Assembly: GCA_000727475.1 (NCBI GenBank)
Contig: KL647290.1
Coordinates: 4,368,325 to 4,432,324 of the forward strand
Direction: 5' to 3'
Source of the DNA: Sarcocystis neurona
Taxonomy: Eukaryota > Apicomplexa > Conoidasida > Eucoccidiorida > Sarcocystidae
DNA length: 64,000 bases
Shown here: piece by piece, positions 13,501 to 26,084 of the stretch
How positions within the stretch are numbered: the first letter of the stretch is position 1
Layout of the letters: each line of letters begins with the position of its first letter
Made by a program: the position numbers and the translations under genes
The notes under the pieces: generated by a model
Database searches by the model: none
What the model saw: the letters and a program-made list of their open reading frames with translations, nothing else
What the model was told of the DNA's origin: nothing

Positions 13501-16500
13501 TGTGTGTGTATGCGTATACATATGTATATGTCTGTACACACGAAAGACGTTGTGTCTAGGTATGTCCTGCACGTGTGTGTAGACAAAGAAGCGCATGCAT
13601 CCGTTTGTACAGCAGCTTCAGCAGCCCCGGCGGGCGGTGACCTGCAGCCCTACGGCGGGGCATAGGTCTGTGAGAGAAAGAAACAGCTGCACGAATAGGC
13701 AGGCGGAGGAACGAAGTTCGGCACTGCAGCAACAGCAGCAGAAACAGGCGGGCGAAAAAGTCTCGGACAACTGCGGTGGGCGATGGGGAGGAGCGAGCCA
13801 ACAGAGAAACGTCGTCCAGGGAAGGGGCAGCAATTAGGAAATCGAAGAAGAAGTGCGAGGGGGAGCGGGACGGTGCGCGGCATGCGATGGCGCGATGAAG
13901 AGAACTCGGTAGAATGCGACGAATAGACGACGAAATGAGAAAAACACACGGGCGTACACTACACACACAGAGAGACACGGAGACAGGGAGACACACGCAG
14001 GAGACAGATTATGTTCGTATGTATTCGTTTGTGTGTGTGCACCGGCGGGTGCGCACCGAAGGCTGGTGGGGAGGCACGTTGCTTCTATCGCTGCGTAGGC
14101 GTAGATAGGCGATTGCTGCTGCTTAACGGGAAGCCATGCTGGTGAGGCGTGCAGGTTCATCTACACACAGGTCGTCTCCCTTTCCCGGCTTTTCTCTCTT
14201 TGGTATGCGTGTCTTGTCTCCCCTTACTTTCTCGATCAAGCAATGTACATATATGTGTAAGCGTGAGGGCTACGTAGGTGGATTATACACGCACAGACAC
14301 GAGCCCGCATATATGTATATATGTGCGCGTAGGTATACATAGGTAGATTATATACGCGTAGACACCAGCCCACATATATGTATATGCACAAATATGCGTG
14401 TGGGTACACAGAGATAGATTATACATGCATAGACGTCACCCCCGTCCTATGCGTATATATGTGGATATGTATATGGGTCGATAGACGTGTAGATTACGTG
14501 AATGTTTTGGGAGAGAAGCCAGGCTCCGGCAGATGGGAGAGGCAGTCACATGGCGTCTAGAACGGAGGAATTTCTGCTGCAGCTGCTGCGGCGCCTCGTG
14601 CGCCGGTGGGTTTGCATAGAAATTTCTCACTCGTGCAAACGATACACACATGCATATACAAGTTTACACACATTCGTATAGAGAAGGGAACGGAGGAGAA
14701 AGTGGTGATACTGTCATGAACAGCGCAGCAGCACTGCGACGGGAAGTCCGTGCGGAGAAGGCTGCTGCGGCGGTGCGGCGGAAGCAACTGTCGCAGAGAA
14801 GTGGCGCCTTTTTGCTGTGGCGGAACACAAGAGGGGAGTCTTCACCTCAACGGGAAGTAAAGAAGTTTCAAGTGCTTGTGCTGAGAAAGGAGAGCCGTGC
14901 TCTGGGTAGCAGCAGGCGTTGCAGGACTAATAAAACTGCGCGCTGCAGCGCAGCAGTTGTCGAGGTGCACGTATGCCTCGGGACGTGTCGAGCGACACGC
15001 CTGTGCTGCAGAGTGTGGGGAGATAGAAACGCTCGGTTGTGAGGAGGACGAAAAGGGGAAAACTGACGAGGCAACGTCGTAGAAAAGGCCGGCCGGGGTG
15101 GCTTTCTACATATGCGTGTACATATGTAGAGATAGCCTCCTAAGTATGAGTGACACTCTGTACGTACACGTGTGTAGTCATGTGTATATACAGGGATATA
15201 AGTGTATTTGTCTTGTCGCATATATGTACATATAGTGAGACAGAGAGGTGCGTGCGTCCGGCTCTGTCTGTGTCTCCCAGGTTTAGTCTGTCTGCATACA
15301 AGTATACAAAAAAGAAGCATGCGTCCCTATCCTCATACACACCAGTACATGCATATGTTAGGTCCGTGTCTATCTTCGTATATGTGGATGTGCGGGTGAA
15401 TGGACGGCGTTTCCTAGTAGTCCACGCATGCAGATCCAGCGTTTGTCGAACCGCGGATGTGTCTCGTTTGTGCGTAGGAACAGGCGCAGCAGCTCGGTCT
15501 TAGCGCGCTCACCGTCAAAGAGTACGCAGAAGAGATGCGCGCCATCTATCCACACGCAGGAGAGAAACTGGCGTTCTCTGTAAGAAGACGAAGCACTTTC
15601 ACTGCTGTTGTCCTTTGCTGTCTCTTCCCCGGGAGCCGGCAGCAACTGCAGGCGTGTGGCCCTGCTAAGCACATTATATGTCTGCATGTGCGTCTCTCTG
15701 TGTGGCTGTCTGCGGGTATACGCGTATGCGGAGATTCGTTCAGGGAGGTTTTCACTTCCCTTTTGAAGGGCCGCTCGGCCCCCGCATGCGTGTGTAGAAT
15801 TGTAGAGAGATATCTGTGCGAAGCTGCTGTATCTGCTTTTCACGTGAGTGCCTCTGGATCTGCGTGTTCCTAGTCAGGTCCCGCACAGATGTACACACGT
15901 ATACGTGTACATACATATCTATGCGTATGTATTAATATATAGAGAGGAATATGTGCATGCGCATGTAAGGAGCTATGTCTCGACGAGGATGTCAACGTAC
16001 AAAGAAATGTATCGCCGGCCATGCATGTGAATGGAGTCGGCAGAGGGGTCTTCGTATATCTACGTGTATGTGCACATACGCAGACAAGTGTCCATACACT
16101 TGGAAACACTGCGGCACAGATATAACATATGTACGTGTCTAATATATATATATATGTAGAGAGGGAGGGATAGAGGAAGAGACGGAGACGATGTCTGTAA
16201 ACAGATGCGGTTTGAGGCAGACAGTCTTTGACGTATGAATATCTGTATAGAAAGTGATAGACAGTGGAAAAGTGGAGCGCTCGAATTGCTTGTGCCTCGT
16301 TCAATCCCAGATATATAAAAATTAATAGACGCAAGCACAGATACATCTACATGCATATACTTGTCCACTCACATACATACGTATACTCCAACCTGCTACA
16401 TACATACACCTATACGCATATATGTGGACACACACATACATACATAAATTCTCACTCTCATATATATATATATATATATATATCCATACACGTATGTGCA

Positions 16501-19500
16501 TCATAAAATATATTCTTTGACTCTCTCATGTATCTATATATATATATGTATATCCCTACACGTATGTCCAGTAACGTGTATGTTCCCTCCGTCTCTCGTA
16601 TGTATATATATGTGTATACGAAAACATATTTATTCCCTCTCTCATATATGTATATATTTGTATGTATATATTATTCACGCATACACATACCGTGTATCTA
16701 TGCATATATGTATATGTATATGCATGTGTGTATACGTACAAGTGGACAGCAGATGGAAGAGTATCTTTACTTGCCGGAAGACGAGCGCGGCACGCGTATA
16801 CAAGAAGTAGATACGCCTTTACTAGGGAAGATGCTTCTCCGCGTTTCCCATGTTCTCGTCTTCGGACTTGTGTGTGAATCGGTCCACGTCTCCCTCTTCT
16901 CCTCTCTTTTCACTTTTATGTCGTTTCTCACGTTTCGAAAACTCTCGAATTTGTAGAAGACCGTTCTGTGGAGTTCCCCTCCCTCTTCTTCGTCTCTTTT
17001 TTCTTCCCTTTCTTTTGCTTTCACATCAATTTCTTAGAAGCCGACACACGCGTGAGCGGAAGGCATAAACACCCACGCACGGGGGCCCACACGGGGGTGC
17101 ACCACTCACTACTTGTGTGTATCTCCCTCTGTGTGTGTATATGCGCATGCGCAGAGAAGGTGAGGGAGAACACGAGAGACAAAAAGGGAGATCCACAGAA
17201 ATAAAGAAAAAGAGAAGTGTATGCACAGCAGTGTATTCACAGAAGGGTATTCACAGAAGGGTATTCACAGAAGGGTATTCACAGAAGTGTATGCACAGAA
17301 GTGTATGCACAGAAGTGTATGCACAGAAGTGTATGCACAGATGTCAGCAGGCGTACACACACATATATCCATGTAGGGGGGACACCACTTACGTGTATCT
17401 GTCCCTCTGTCTCGGTTTCTCTACATACGTGTGTAGGTGTACGTATGGAGAGGAAAGGTAGAGGAAGATAAGAAATAGAGAGCGAAAGAAGTGTATAAAC
17501 GGATGTCAGGAGACATACGCGCACATTCGTGGGGGCACCAACATGGGAGTGTGTGTGCCACTACTGACATCTCCGTGTGTGTGTGTGTGTGTCTCTGTAT
17601 ATATGTATAGAGTAACAGCGAGAAGCGAAGAGTGTGGAATAGGGGGAGAAACGGAGGGAAGGAAATGTGTGAACACATAGCAGCAGAATTTGGAGAGTGT
17701 TCCCGCCTTTTCGACGAGCTTGTCTTTGGCTGACCACCTGCGCGCCGAAACCGGGTCGTGACGCTGGCTATACTTGCTTCTATGCGAACCGCGTGGTGTG
17801 TGTGTATACGTATATACATGTACGTATGTAGGTGTATTTATAGGGACGTAGGTGTGTGTGTGTGTGGTCGATAGTGCATGTGTAGCAATGTATACATATG
17901 AATACATGCGGAGGTTTGGTGTGTAGAGGAACGCCTGTCTGCTGCTACCCGATGTGTCTCTGTGTAGTACGCGTCTCTCCGTGCATATATATGTGTGTGT
18001 ATGTGTGTTGCTGTGCGTGTGGTGAGTTGTGGACGGTCTCTCGAGCAGCAGTTTTGTTTTCGTCTTCCTTTCCTTCCTTCTCGTCGCTGGCCGGCGCTAT
18101 CGAAAGTCGGTGACTTCTGTCTCTGCGTGTGCTGCTGCACTTTTTCAAACAGGTGGAAGAGACGGAGCAGGGGGAGACCGAAGAGGGCGGGCGCGCGTCG
18201 TCTGCTGCTGCGTCTTCTGCAAGGAAAAAGAGCAAGGCACCGCTCTTCACCGAGCATTTGAAGGAAGCGGCAATCGCCGCAGGGCTGCGGGCCGGGGTCC
18301 TCGTGAAGGGGAAGCTTCGCATGCTTCAGGATTGCTGCTGGCGCGGCGTCGTCATTGCAGGCGGTGCGATTCAACACCCGCCCCTTCACGTTGCTTACCC
18401 GACCCCCCCCACATATACGTGTCTTTATGCACTCTGAGAAAACGTATATATACATGTGGATGTATTTGTATTTGCCCAACGATATACATGTGTGTGTGTG
18501 TCTGTTGGGAGACAGAGAGATAAACGGGAAATTTTAGGTGTATTATATAAACGTAGATAATCGAAGAGAGATACGTATTCACTTGTGTGTGCCTGTATAT
18601 ATATATATATATATATATATATTTACGTCCATATGTGTGCATAGAGCCGGGCACATACATGTGTGTATGTATATACAGGTGATTGTGTATGTATATATAT
18701 GTGTATGTATATGTGTACGTTTATATGTGTGCATAGAGCCGGGCACATACATGTGTGTATGTATATACAGGTGATTGTGTATGTATATATATGTGTATGT
18801 ATATGTGCAAGTATAGGTAAATAAACACAAAGTAGACGTACAGGTGTGTACATATAAATATGCGTAAATAAGTGTCTATGTATGGGTGTATGCGTATACG
18901 TATGTATGTATGTATCTATGGATGAAAGTATCCATCAACGTACGGGTGGACGTATCTATGGATGTACGTATCTATGTGTGTACGAATACATGTGTCTAGG
19001 TATATACGTATGTATGTATATGTGGACGTGTATATGGCTGGACGTGTGTTTGCCTGTATCTGTGTATCTACGGACATATATGTTCATGTGTTTATGTGTC
19101 TGTGTATTTACCTATGGACGTGTGCATGTATGTGTGCATGTATATGTGTATGTACGTATGCATGTGTGTATGTATGTGTGTAAGAATGTACGTATGTACG
19201 TATGGTATGTATGGTGTGTATGGTATGTATGGTATGTATGTATGTACGTATGTATCTATGTGTCTACGTCCCCTGCTTGCATACACGTGTATGTATATAC
19301 CTGTGTATGTACGTGTGTATGGATGTGTGTATGGGTCTATGTATATATATTGCGTAGTGAATTGATAGGATTTTGGCTACGGACGAAAGAAGTTTTACTT
19401 CAGATAGAACGCGTCGCCTCCTGCAGGCTTGCGGCACAGAAGCGTTACTTAAGCAGCCAGTGTAGTTTAACGCACGTACATTAATATACACACATACACA

Positions 19501-22500
19501 CATATGCATATATATATATACATATATATATACATATATATATACATATATATATACATGTATACGTACTCGTGCTGATGCACACACGTGTAAGTATGCC
19601 TGTGTATCCACACAGACGTCCACACACATGTGTTTACGGGGGTATATTCACACAATTATCCATATTATATGTACACCCACGAATATATACATATATATAC
19701 ACATGTTCATATACACACGTGTACTCCAGACGTCCACACACACATACATACATATACATATGCATGCGTACATGTACGTATACGTACATAAATGTACACA
19801 CATACGGACCTACATGCACACATGTGTTTGCACCCGCACGTCTACACAAATTCATATATATATATATATACAAGTGCGCATGCATATCCACACAGATACG
19901 TACATGGATATACGTGTGTGTGTTTTTACGCGTGTACACATCCACTTGTGTATATGTGTATGTGTGTGTGTGTGTCTTAGTGCGGCGTGGTTGGTTCGTC
20001 TTTTCCTTGTAGAAGAGAAAAGTATTCACGGAAGTTGAGTACATGTGCGTGTGTATATGTGGGGGTGGTAATGAAATTGCGCTTTGCAGGCAAAGAAATA
20101 CGAGTCCGAGGACGAGCAAACTTGAACCGCGCGATGGAAGGAGACGTGGTGGCAGTGGAAGTGCTGCCGCAGTCGCGCCAGCAGGAAGAGCAGCAGCAGC
20201 CGCAGAAGGAAAAGAAGGAAGGAACAGAAGAAGCAGACATGAGGAGCGGCACAATGGAAGCAGAAGGAGGAAGCCGGGAGGAAAACAAAGCGTCAGAGGG
20301 AGACGGGACGGCTGAGGAGACGAGAAGACAGCAGCAGAACAGAGACACACCGCGTACGCTGGGCACCGACCTTCCCGCTACGACGGATGCTTCAAAAGCG
20401 ACAGCAGCTGCAGCAGCAGGAGCAGCAGCAACAGGAGCAGCGGCAGCAGCAGGCGTACCAGCAGCAGCAGGGGAAGGGGATGGGGGCAGCGACGAAGCGC
20501 AGACGACGGGACTTAGAAAGAAGAAGAAGATCAAAAAAAGAGAGCAGGGACAGACAGAGCGAAGCGAGTCGGAAGGCGGAGCAGTGGAGATTCAACGAGC
20601 AGCAGCGGAGAGCAAGCGCTCAGCAGCAGCTGCAGGAGAGACACGCAGACATCCCCCCGAAGGGAACGGCAGGGAAGCTGCAGCAGCAGCAACAGCTACA
20701 GCAGCAACAACAACAGCAACAACAACAGCAACAGCAGCGCCAGCTTCAGCGGATGACGTGCTGTTCGAGGAAGGGGCGGAAGAGCGAGCAGCAGAAGTGA
20801 TGGTTGTAGACGAGGAGGCAGCCGTCTTCCCCTCTGCTGACTTGAGCGACAGTGAAATTGAAAAGCTCGAGCAGCTGGAGATGATGGAGGAGGAAAAGGC
20901 GATGGAAGAAGAAGAACGAGAAGAAGATAAAAAGTCCACCAGAGAAGGAAAAGTCGTGGGTATAATCCGCAAAGGACGACGTGAATTTTGCGGCACCATA
21001 CGTCCCTTTGATAATATATACAGAGGTATAACTGTGCTACTCCGCTGCTTCACCTTCTTCTCAATCTCTTTTTTCTCTTCTGCTTTTTAAGCTCCTGCTC
21101 TTAGATCCTGCTGCTCTTGCTGCTGGGCATGCGCACCCGCCCACGCACGCCATTCCGCTTCCGCTGCTGCTGCAGTTGCTGCTGCTGTTGCTGCTGCTGT
21201 TGCTGCTGCTGTTGGTGCTGCTGCTGCTGTTGCTGCTGCTGTTGCTGCCTGTGCTGCTGTTGCTGCTGGTTCTCTGTGTACTCGACAAAAACCGCCGTTG
21301 ATGCGGCTGCCCCTGGGTCGGTGGTTTCTGTTGGTTCTGCTGCCTTTCTGGACGCTGTTTTTGCTGGGATTGCTGCTGCTCCTGCTGCTTCTCAGCATCC
21401 TGCTGCCCCGCGTTCTGCTGCTGTTTCTTCCGGCGTTGCCGGTGCTGCTCTGGGGTTCGCACATCTGGTGCTCCTGAAGCTGCAGCTACTGCTACTGATT
21501 GCCGTGGTTCCTCGGGCTGCTGCTGCTGCGGTTGTTTTCCTTCCCTGATTTTGCTTCCTCTGCTGGGCTGCGCCATCTCCTCGTCCGGTGCTGCTGCTGG
21601 TGGCCTTGCGGCCGCCTCCCTCTGCCTCTCTGCCACAGCCGTTTTTCCTCCTGCTACTCCCACTGCTGCTGCAGCTTCTGTTTCTGCCCTCGACTGCGGT
21701 TGCTGCTGCTGCTGCCATTTGTTCATCTTCTTCAAACGACTGCGGCCGCTGCACCGCCTGTCCGTGGGCTGCCGCGAAGCGGTTGCTGCTGCCGCTGCAC
21801 TCGAGGGAAGTTCTTGGCCGTACCCACCTTCGTGAAGAGAACGACTTCCTCTGTGCGACTGCTGCTTGCAACATCTTTTCCTCTTCCGGGGCAGCAGCTG
21901 CACGCCAGCGCTACATTGTCACAGAGCGCCATGCAGCAGGCATGGAGGAGATTTCTTCTACCTACGCACCTATCTATCTATGTGTGTGATGTCTGTACAT
22001 ACATGTATATGTAAATTGAGACGTAAGGTCCGCTCATAATATACATATATATATATAGTTATGTGTATATGTATGTATATATTCTTGTACAATACGTAAG
22101 CGCAGCATATAGATATACATACGTGCCTATCGTGGGCGTGGTACGTATACATACGTGTAGACGCATGGGGTACACGTATATATATATATACGTATATAAA
22201 TACGCGTGGTGAACATACACACACATACATACGTATCTGTATACGCGTGGAAGCAGAAATTGATAGATGCGGAAGAATCGAGCTGCGTAGAGGAGAAGCA
22301 GCACGCATGCGTCTAACAGCACCACCAGCTCCCCCGGCGGTTTCTGTGTGGACGTACACAGACGTCTGTTTCTGCTCCTGGCCGTGAATATGTATATGCA
22401 AGGCTTTGCATAAAGACACGTATATGTGTAAGTTAGTGACGTCTATCGATACTCATACATACACGTATATTGTTGAGATAAGCAGAGAAATACATATATA

Positions 22501-25500
22501 TATATCAGCATATAATACACGTATGCCTAGATCCAGTTCTGTCCGCAAACAAATGTAGGTATATGTGTCCGTGCGCATATATATATATATGTATGTGTAA
22601 ATACATGTGTACATATATATATGATGTATATTTACATACATGTATGTATATATTTTCGTATGTGTATGCGCGTCCACGTCTGGTTGCTTTGTCTCTGTGT
22701 TTCTTGGGGGCTGCATAGGTCGCTACACGTACATCCACACCCCGCCACATATATATATGTGAATGTGTGGGAGAAGTGTCCAAAGCACTGTGAAGAGTAG
22801 TTGACTATTTGCCCGTGCGCATATATATATGTATATTTATATATGTATATATGTATGTATAACATACATATTCATACGTATATGTATATATGTAAACGCA
22901 TATGTGTATATATACACTTCTTTGTGTAAGTATTTATGTGTTTGCGAGTGGACGAGAGCGCAGCAGCAGGTTCGTTTTCGCCGGCCATAAATCGGCAGGC
23001 GGGTACTGCGGGGGGTGAGACGCAGAAACTTCTTCGAAGGCGCGGTGTACGCGCTACTCTTTGGGGTCGGTGTGTGTGTGTGTGTGTGTGTGTTGACGCG
23101 CGTGCGCATGCGCTGCTGCAGCGGAGGCTGCTGCAGCACGTCCGGTGGCCGAAGTTGTCTTCATTCCATCCGACCGCCGCTACCCCAACGTCCTTATCAA
23201 AGTAGGATGGATGGCAGGTCCCCAAGTCGCTTTTCCTCTGCTTGTGGCCACGTACTGCTCTACCTTCCCCTCCTTTCTTTCTATGTTTGTGTCGCTCTCC
23301 TTTTCTGTATATGTGTCCATATACGTCAGTGTGTGAGCGTGTCTGCGTACTCGCCAAAGTCGAGTCTGCAGTCTCAGAGTCCTTCTTACCGTGGGCACTG
23401 CGCCACGTTTCTCGTATATGTATGTGCATGTGTCTGTATGTGAGTGTGTGCATATCCTCGTCAGAGTCGAATCTGCAGTCTTCGAAGTCTTTTATTCGCT
23501 GCGTGTGGCCTTCCCACGCTCTACCCCTCTCTCTGTCTTTCTATTCCTCCCTTTTGTGTCCCTCTCTCTCTGTATATACGCGGCGGTGAGCAGTGCAAAC
23601 CCGCCGGAGTCGAACCCGCGGGTCTCCGTGTCGTCCCCCCTCGGCGTCTGGCCACTGCCCTGCGTCTCCGTCTTCCTCTCCTCGTCTCATTTCTCCTTTT
23701 TTGTCCCCCCCTTCCTTTCTTTGTCAATTTTTTTCTCCCTCTCCCGTTCTCGCTTCCTCTGCCCATCTATCTTTATAGGGATTTGTGTGTGTGTGTGTGT
23801 GTGTGTGTGTGAGTGTGTGTGCGCACTCACCAAAGTGGGAGACCATCCCGTTGTTGAAGAGCGAGACAGACAGATACATAGATAAAGCGACAGCTACGTG
23901 TCTACCTGCAGACGTTTATACTCATACATATATGTGTGTGTAAATGTAGATAGATAGGTAGCTACGTGTATCCATACGGACAGATAGGTACGTATGAATA
24001 GAAACATATAGATACATTTGTGTGCACCTACGAGTATATAGCCAGATGTATTGACAGGTACGGGTATATTGTGTATGTGCAAATAGAGTGATAGAGAAAG
24101 GGTGGGAGATAAAATTATATCCACACCGGTGGGCAGGTAGAATAGTAGATGAATATACGCATAGACACATAGAGACACAGATCCGTAGCTAACTGTGTAA
24201 ACGTGTAGAAGCACGAATGTCCCTGTGTACACCTACGTATAGATAGATGATAGGTAGACGGGCACACGGATAGATATACGTGTATATGTATTTGTATACG
24301 TGATAGATTCATCGACACGTGCATAGGTGTGCAGGTAAATAGATAGATGTGTCCACGTAAGAATCTACGGATGCGTGCGTCCCTCTCCGTCGACCACGTG
24401 GAAAAGTATTTACACGCGAATGTACAGGGGGAGAGGAAAGTCGTCTTCTGTCCACCTGCGTCTGCGTAGACGTAAATTTTCAGGTGTTGTAGCCGCGGAT
24501 TCCCCCCTCGCCCCGTCAGCAGTCCGCCAAATCGTGGAGAGCTGTCGTTCTGTCCAAAAATTGAACGTAGACACGTGTAGTACGGAAAGCTGGGCACACT
24601 AGTCACGGTGAAGTCGAGAAATTGACGTTGATATATAGACACCTGCGTGTAGACACGTAAGTCTACCCCTCCCTTTCTACGTATATATATATATATACGT
24701 GTAATAGGGGAGAGGAGGGCACGTAGCAGCCATGGAGAAGTCGAGGAGTACAGGGTAAATATATAGATACCTACCTAGATAAACGGGGATATACTCCTTC
24801 CTCTGCGTACGTCTATATATATGATAGTGGGAGGCGGGTACAGCTATGAAGGAATCGAGAAATAAGCTACAGACACCTGCATGGATATAGGTGGGTCTAC
24901 CTCTCTGTTTCTCTGTACATGTATTTATATATATATTTGGAACATGCCTACGAAGATAGGTATAGGCGTCCGACTATTCACGTAGACACATACATTCGTT
25001 CAGACACTTATATACATACAGTCACGCTAGTGAATCTACATACATATATGCGTGACGCGTACATATAGAGAAGTCTGTCCAGTTGTACTTCTACGATATC
25101 CTTCTTCACTTTCACGGACGTACACACACATGCACACACGCGTACGTTAGTGAACGAACTCAACGCATGCAAATACGCAATATAGAGAAGTCTAACCATC
25201 TGTACTTCTATAATATCCCTCCTCACACCCACACACGAGTACACCTACGTACACATACACACATATACCCACGCATACGTCGGTGACCCGTATTTATAGA
25301 TATCCTCTGTTACAGTAGAGGACATATATACATGCACACACATATACAGAGACAGAGGGAGAGAAAGGCGTGTATATATATATATATATGCTCATACACA
25401 TACAACATTTGCACATGCGTCCGCCCGCACATATCCGGGATGCGGCCCATGTAGTCTGTCCCTCTCTTCCACTATGTCTCGTCTCTCTTTCGAGTTCGTT

Positions 25501-26044
25501 TTATGACTGCAGGTCGTTGAACTGCTGTCCCCGCGCCCGCGCGCCTCTATCTATATACGTGCATATGTCTGTGTGTACACCGCGACGAGTATATAGTAGA
25601 TACCTTTGTCTGCGCGTATCCGTATATAAGCACGTAAATACTACGTCGCCGTAGGTATAGGGGAGTCGTAATATAGACACATTGCCGTGCATTCGAGTGT
25701 GTCTCTCTTTGCGTCCGTGTATACGAAACTCTATCCACGTACGTCGTTGTACACACATATATGAGGACGCCTTCACATATATATATGTGTCAGTTAGTCA
25801 GGTGAAGAGAAGGACGTATCTGCATACGTCAGCGTATGTATATAGGCATATATACGAAGACACTTATACATACATATATATATAACTGTATCCGCGCACG
25901 TCCTTGTGTATATATGTGAGCACGCGTTCATACACACCTACACATATGTATATGTGTATCTGCCTATGTACGGCAGTAGACTCAGGTGAAGAGAAGGACG
26001 TATCTGCATACGTTACCATATATGTATATATAAATTTCAGCAAA

Positions 26045-26084
<40 letters not shown>

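Larger units (their letters stand above)
12319..15477 (+). other. DIS3 intron 5 (contains assembly gap)
   Basis: TG/ATGT repeats fill 12370-13540 and include a run of N. A TGTCTG hexamer array lies at about 13462-13505. CAG-containing mixed sequence follows at 13600-13850, and a four-copy minisatellite at about 14275-14500. The rest is mixed sequence with no recognisable gene. Confidence 0.7.

Noticed and set aside
12222..13582. Open frames of more than 300 codons spanning 12596-13106
   Set aside because: They cross a run of N and consist of ATGT/TG microsatellite translated as Cys/Val/Tyr/Met strings.
21061..21903. A 280-codon Gln/Ser/Asn/Ala-rich frame on the - strand
   Set aside because: It is a read-out of the CTG block in DIS3 intron 9; no non-repetitive conserved segment is present.
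23588..23640. Possible tRNA T-arm on the - strand (GGGTTCGACTCC)
   Set aside because: The flanking stem does not pair and no D or anticodon arm is found at the right distance.
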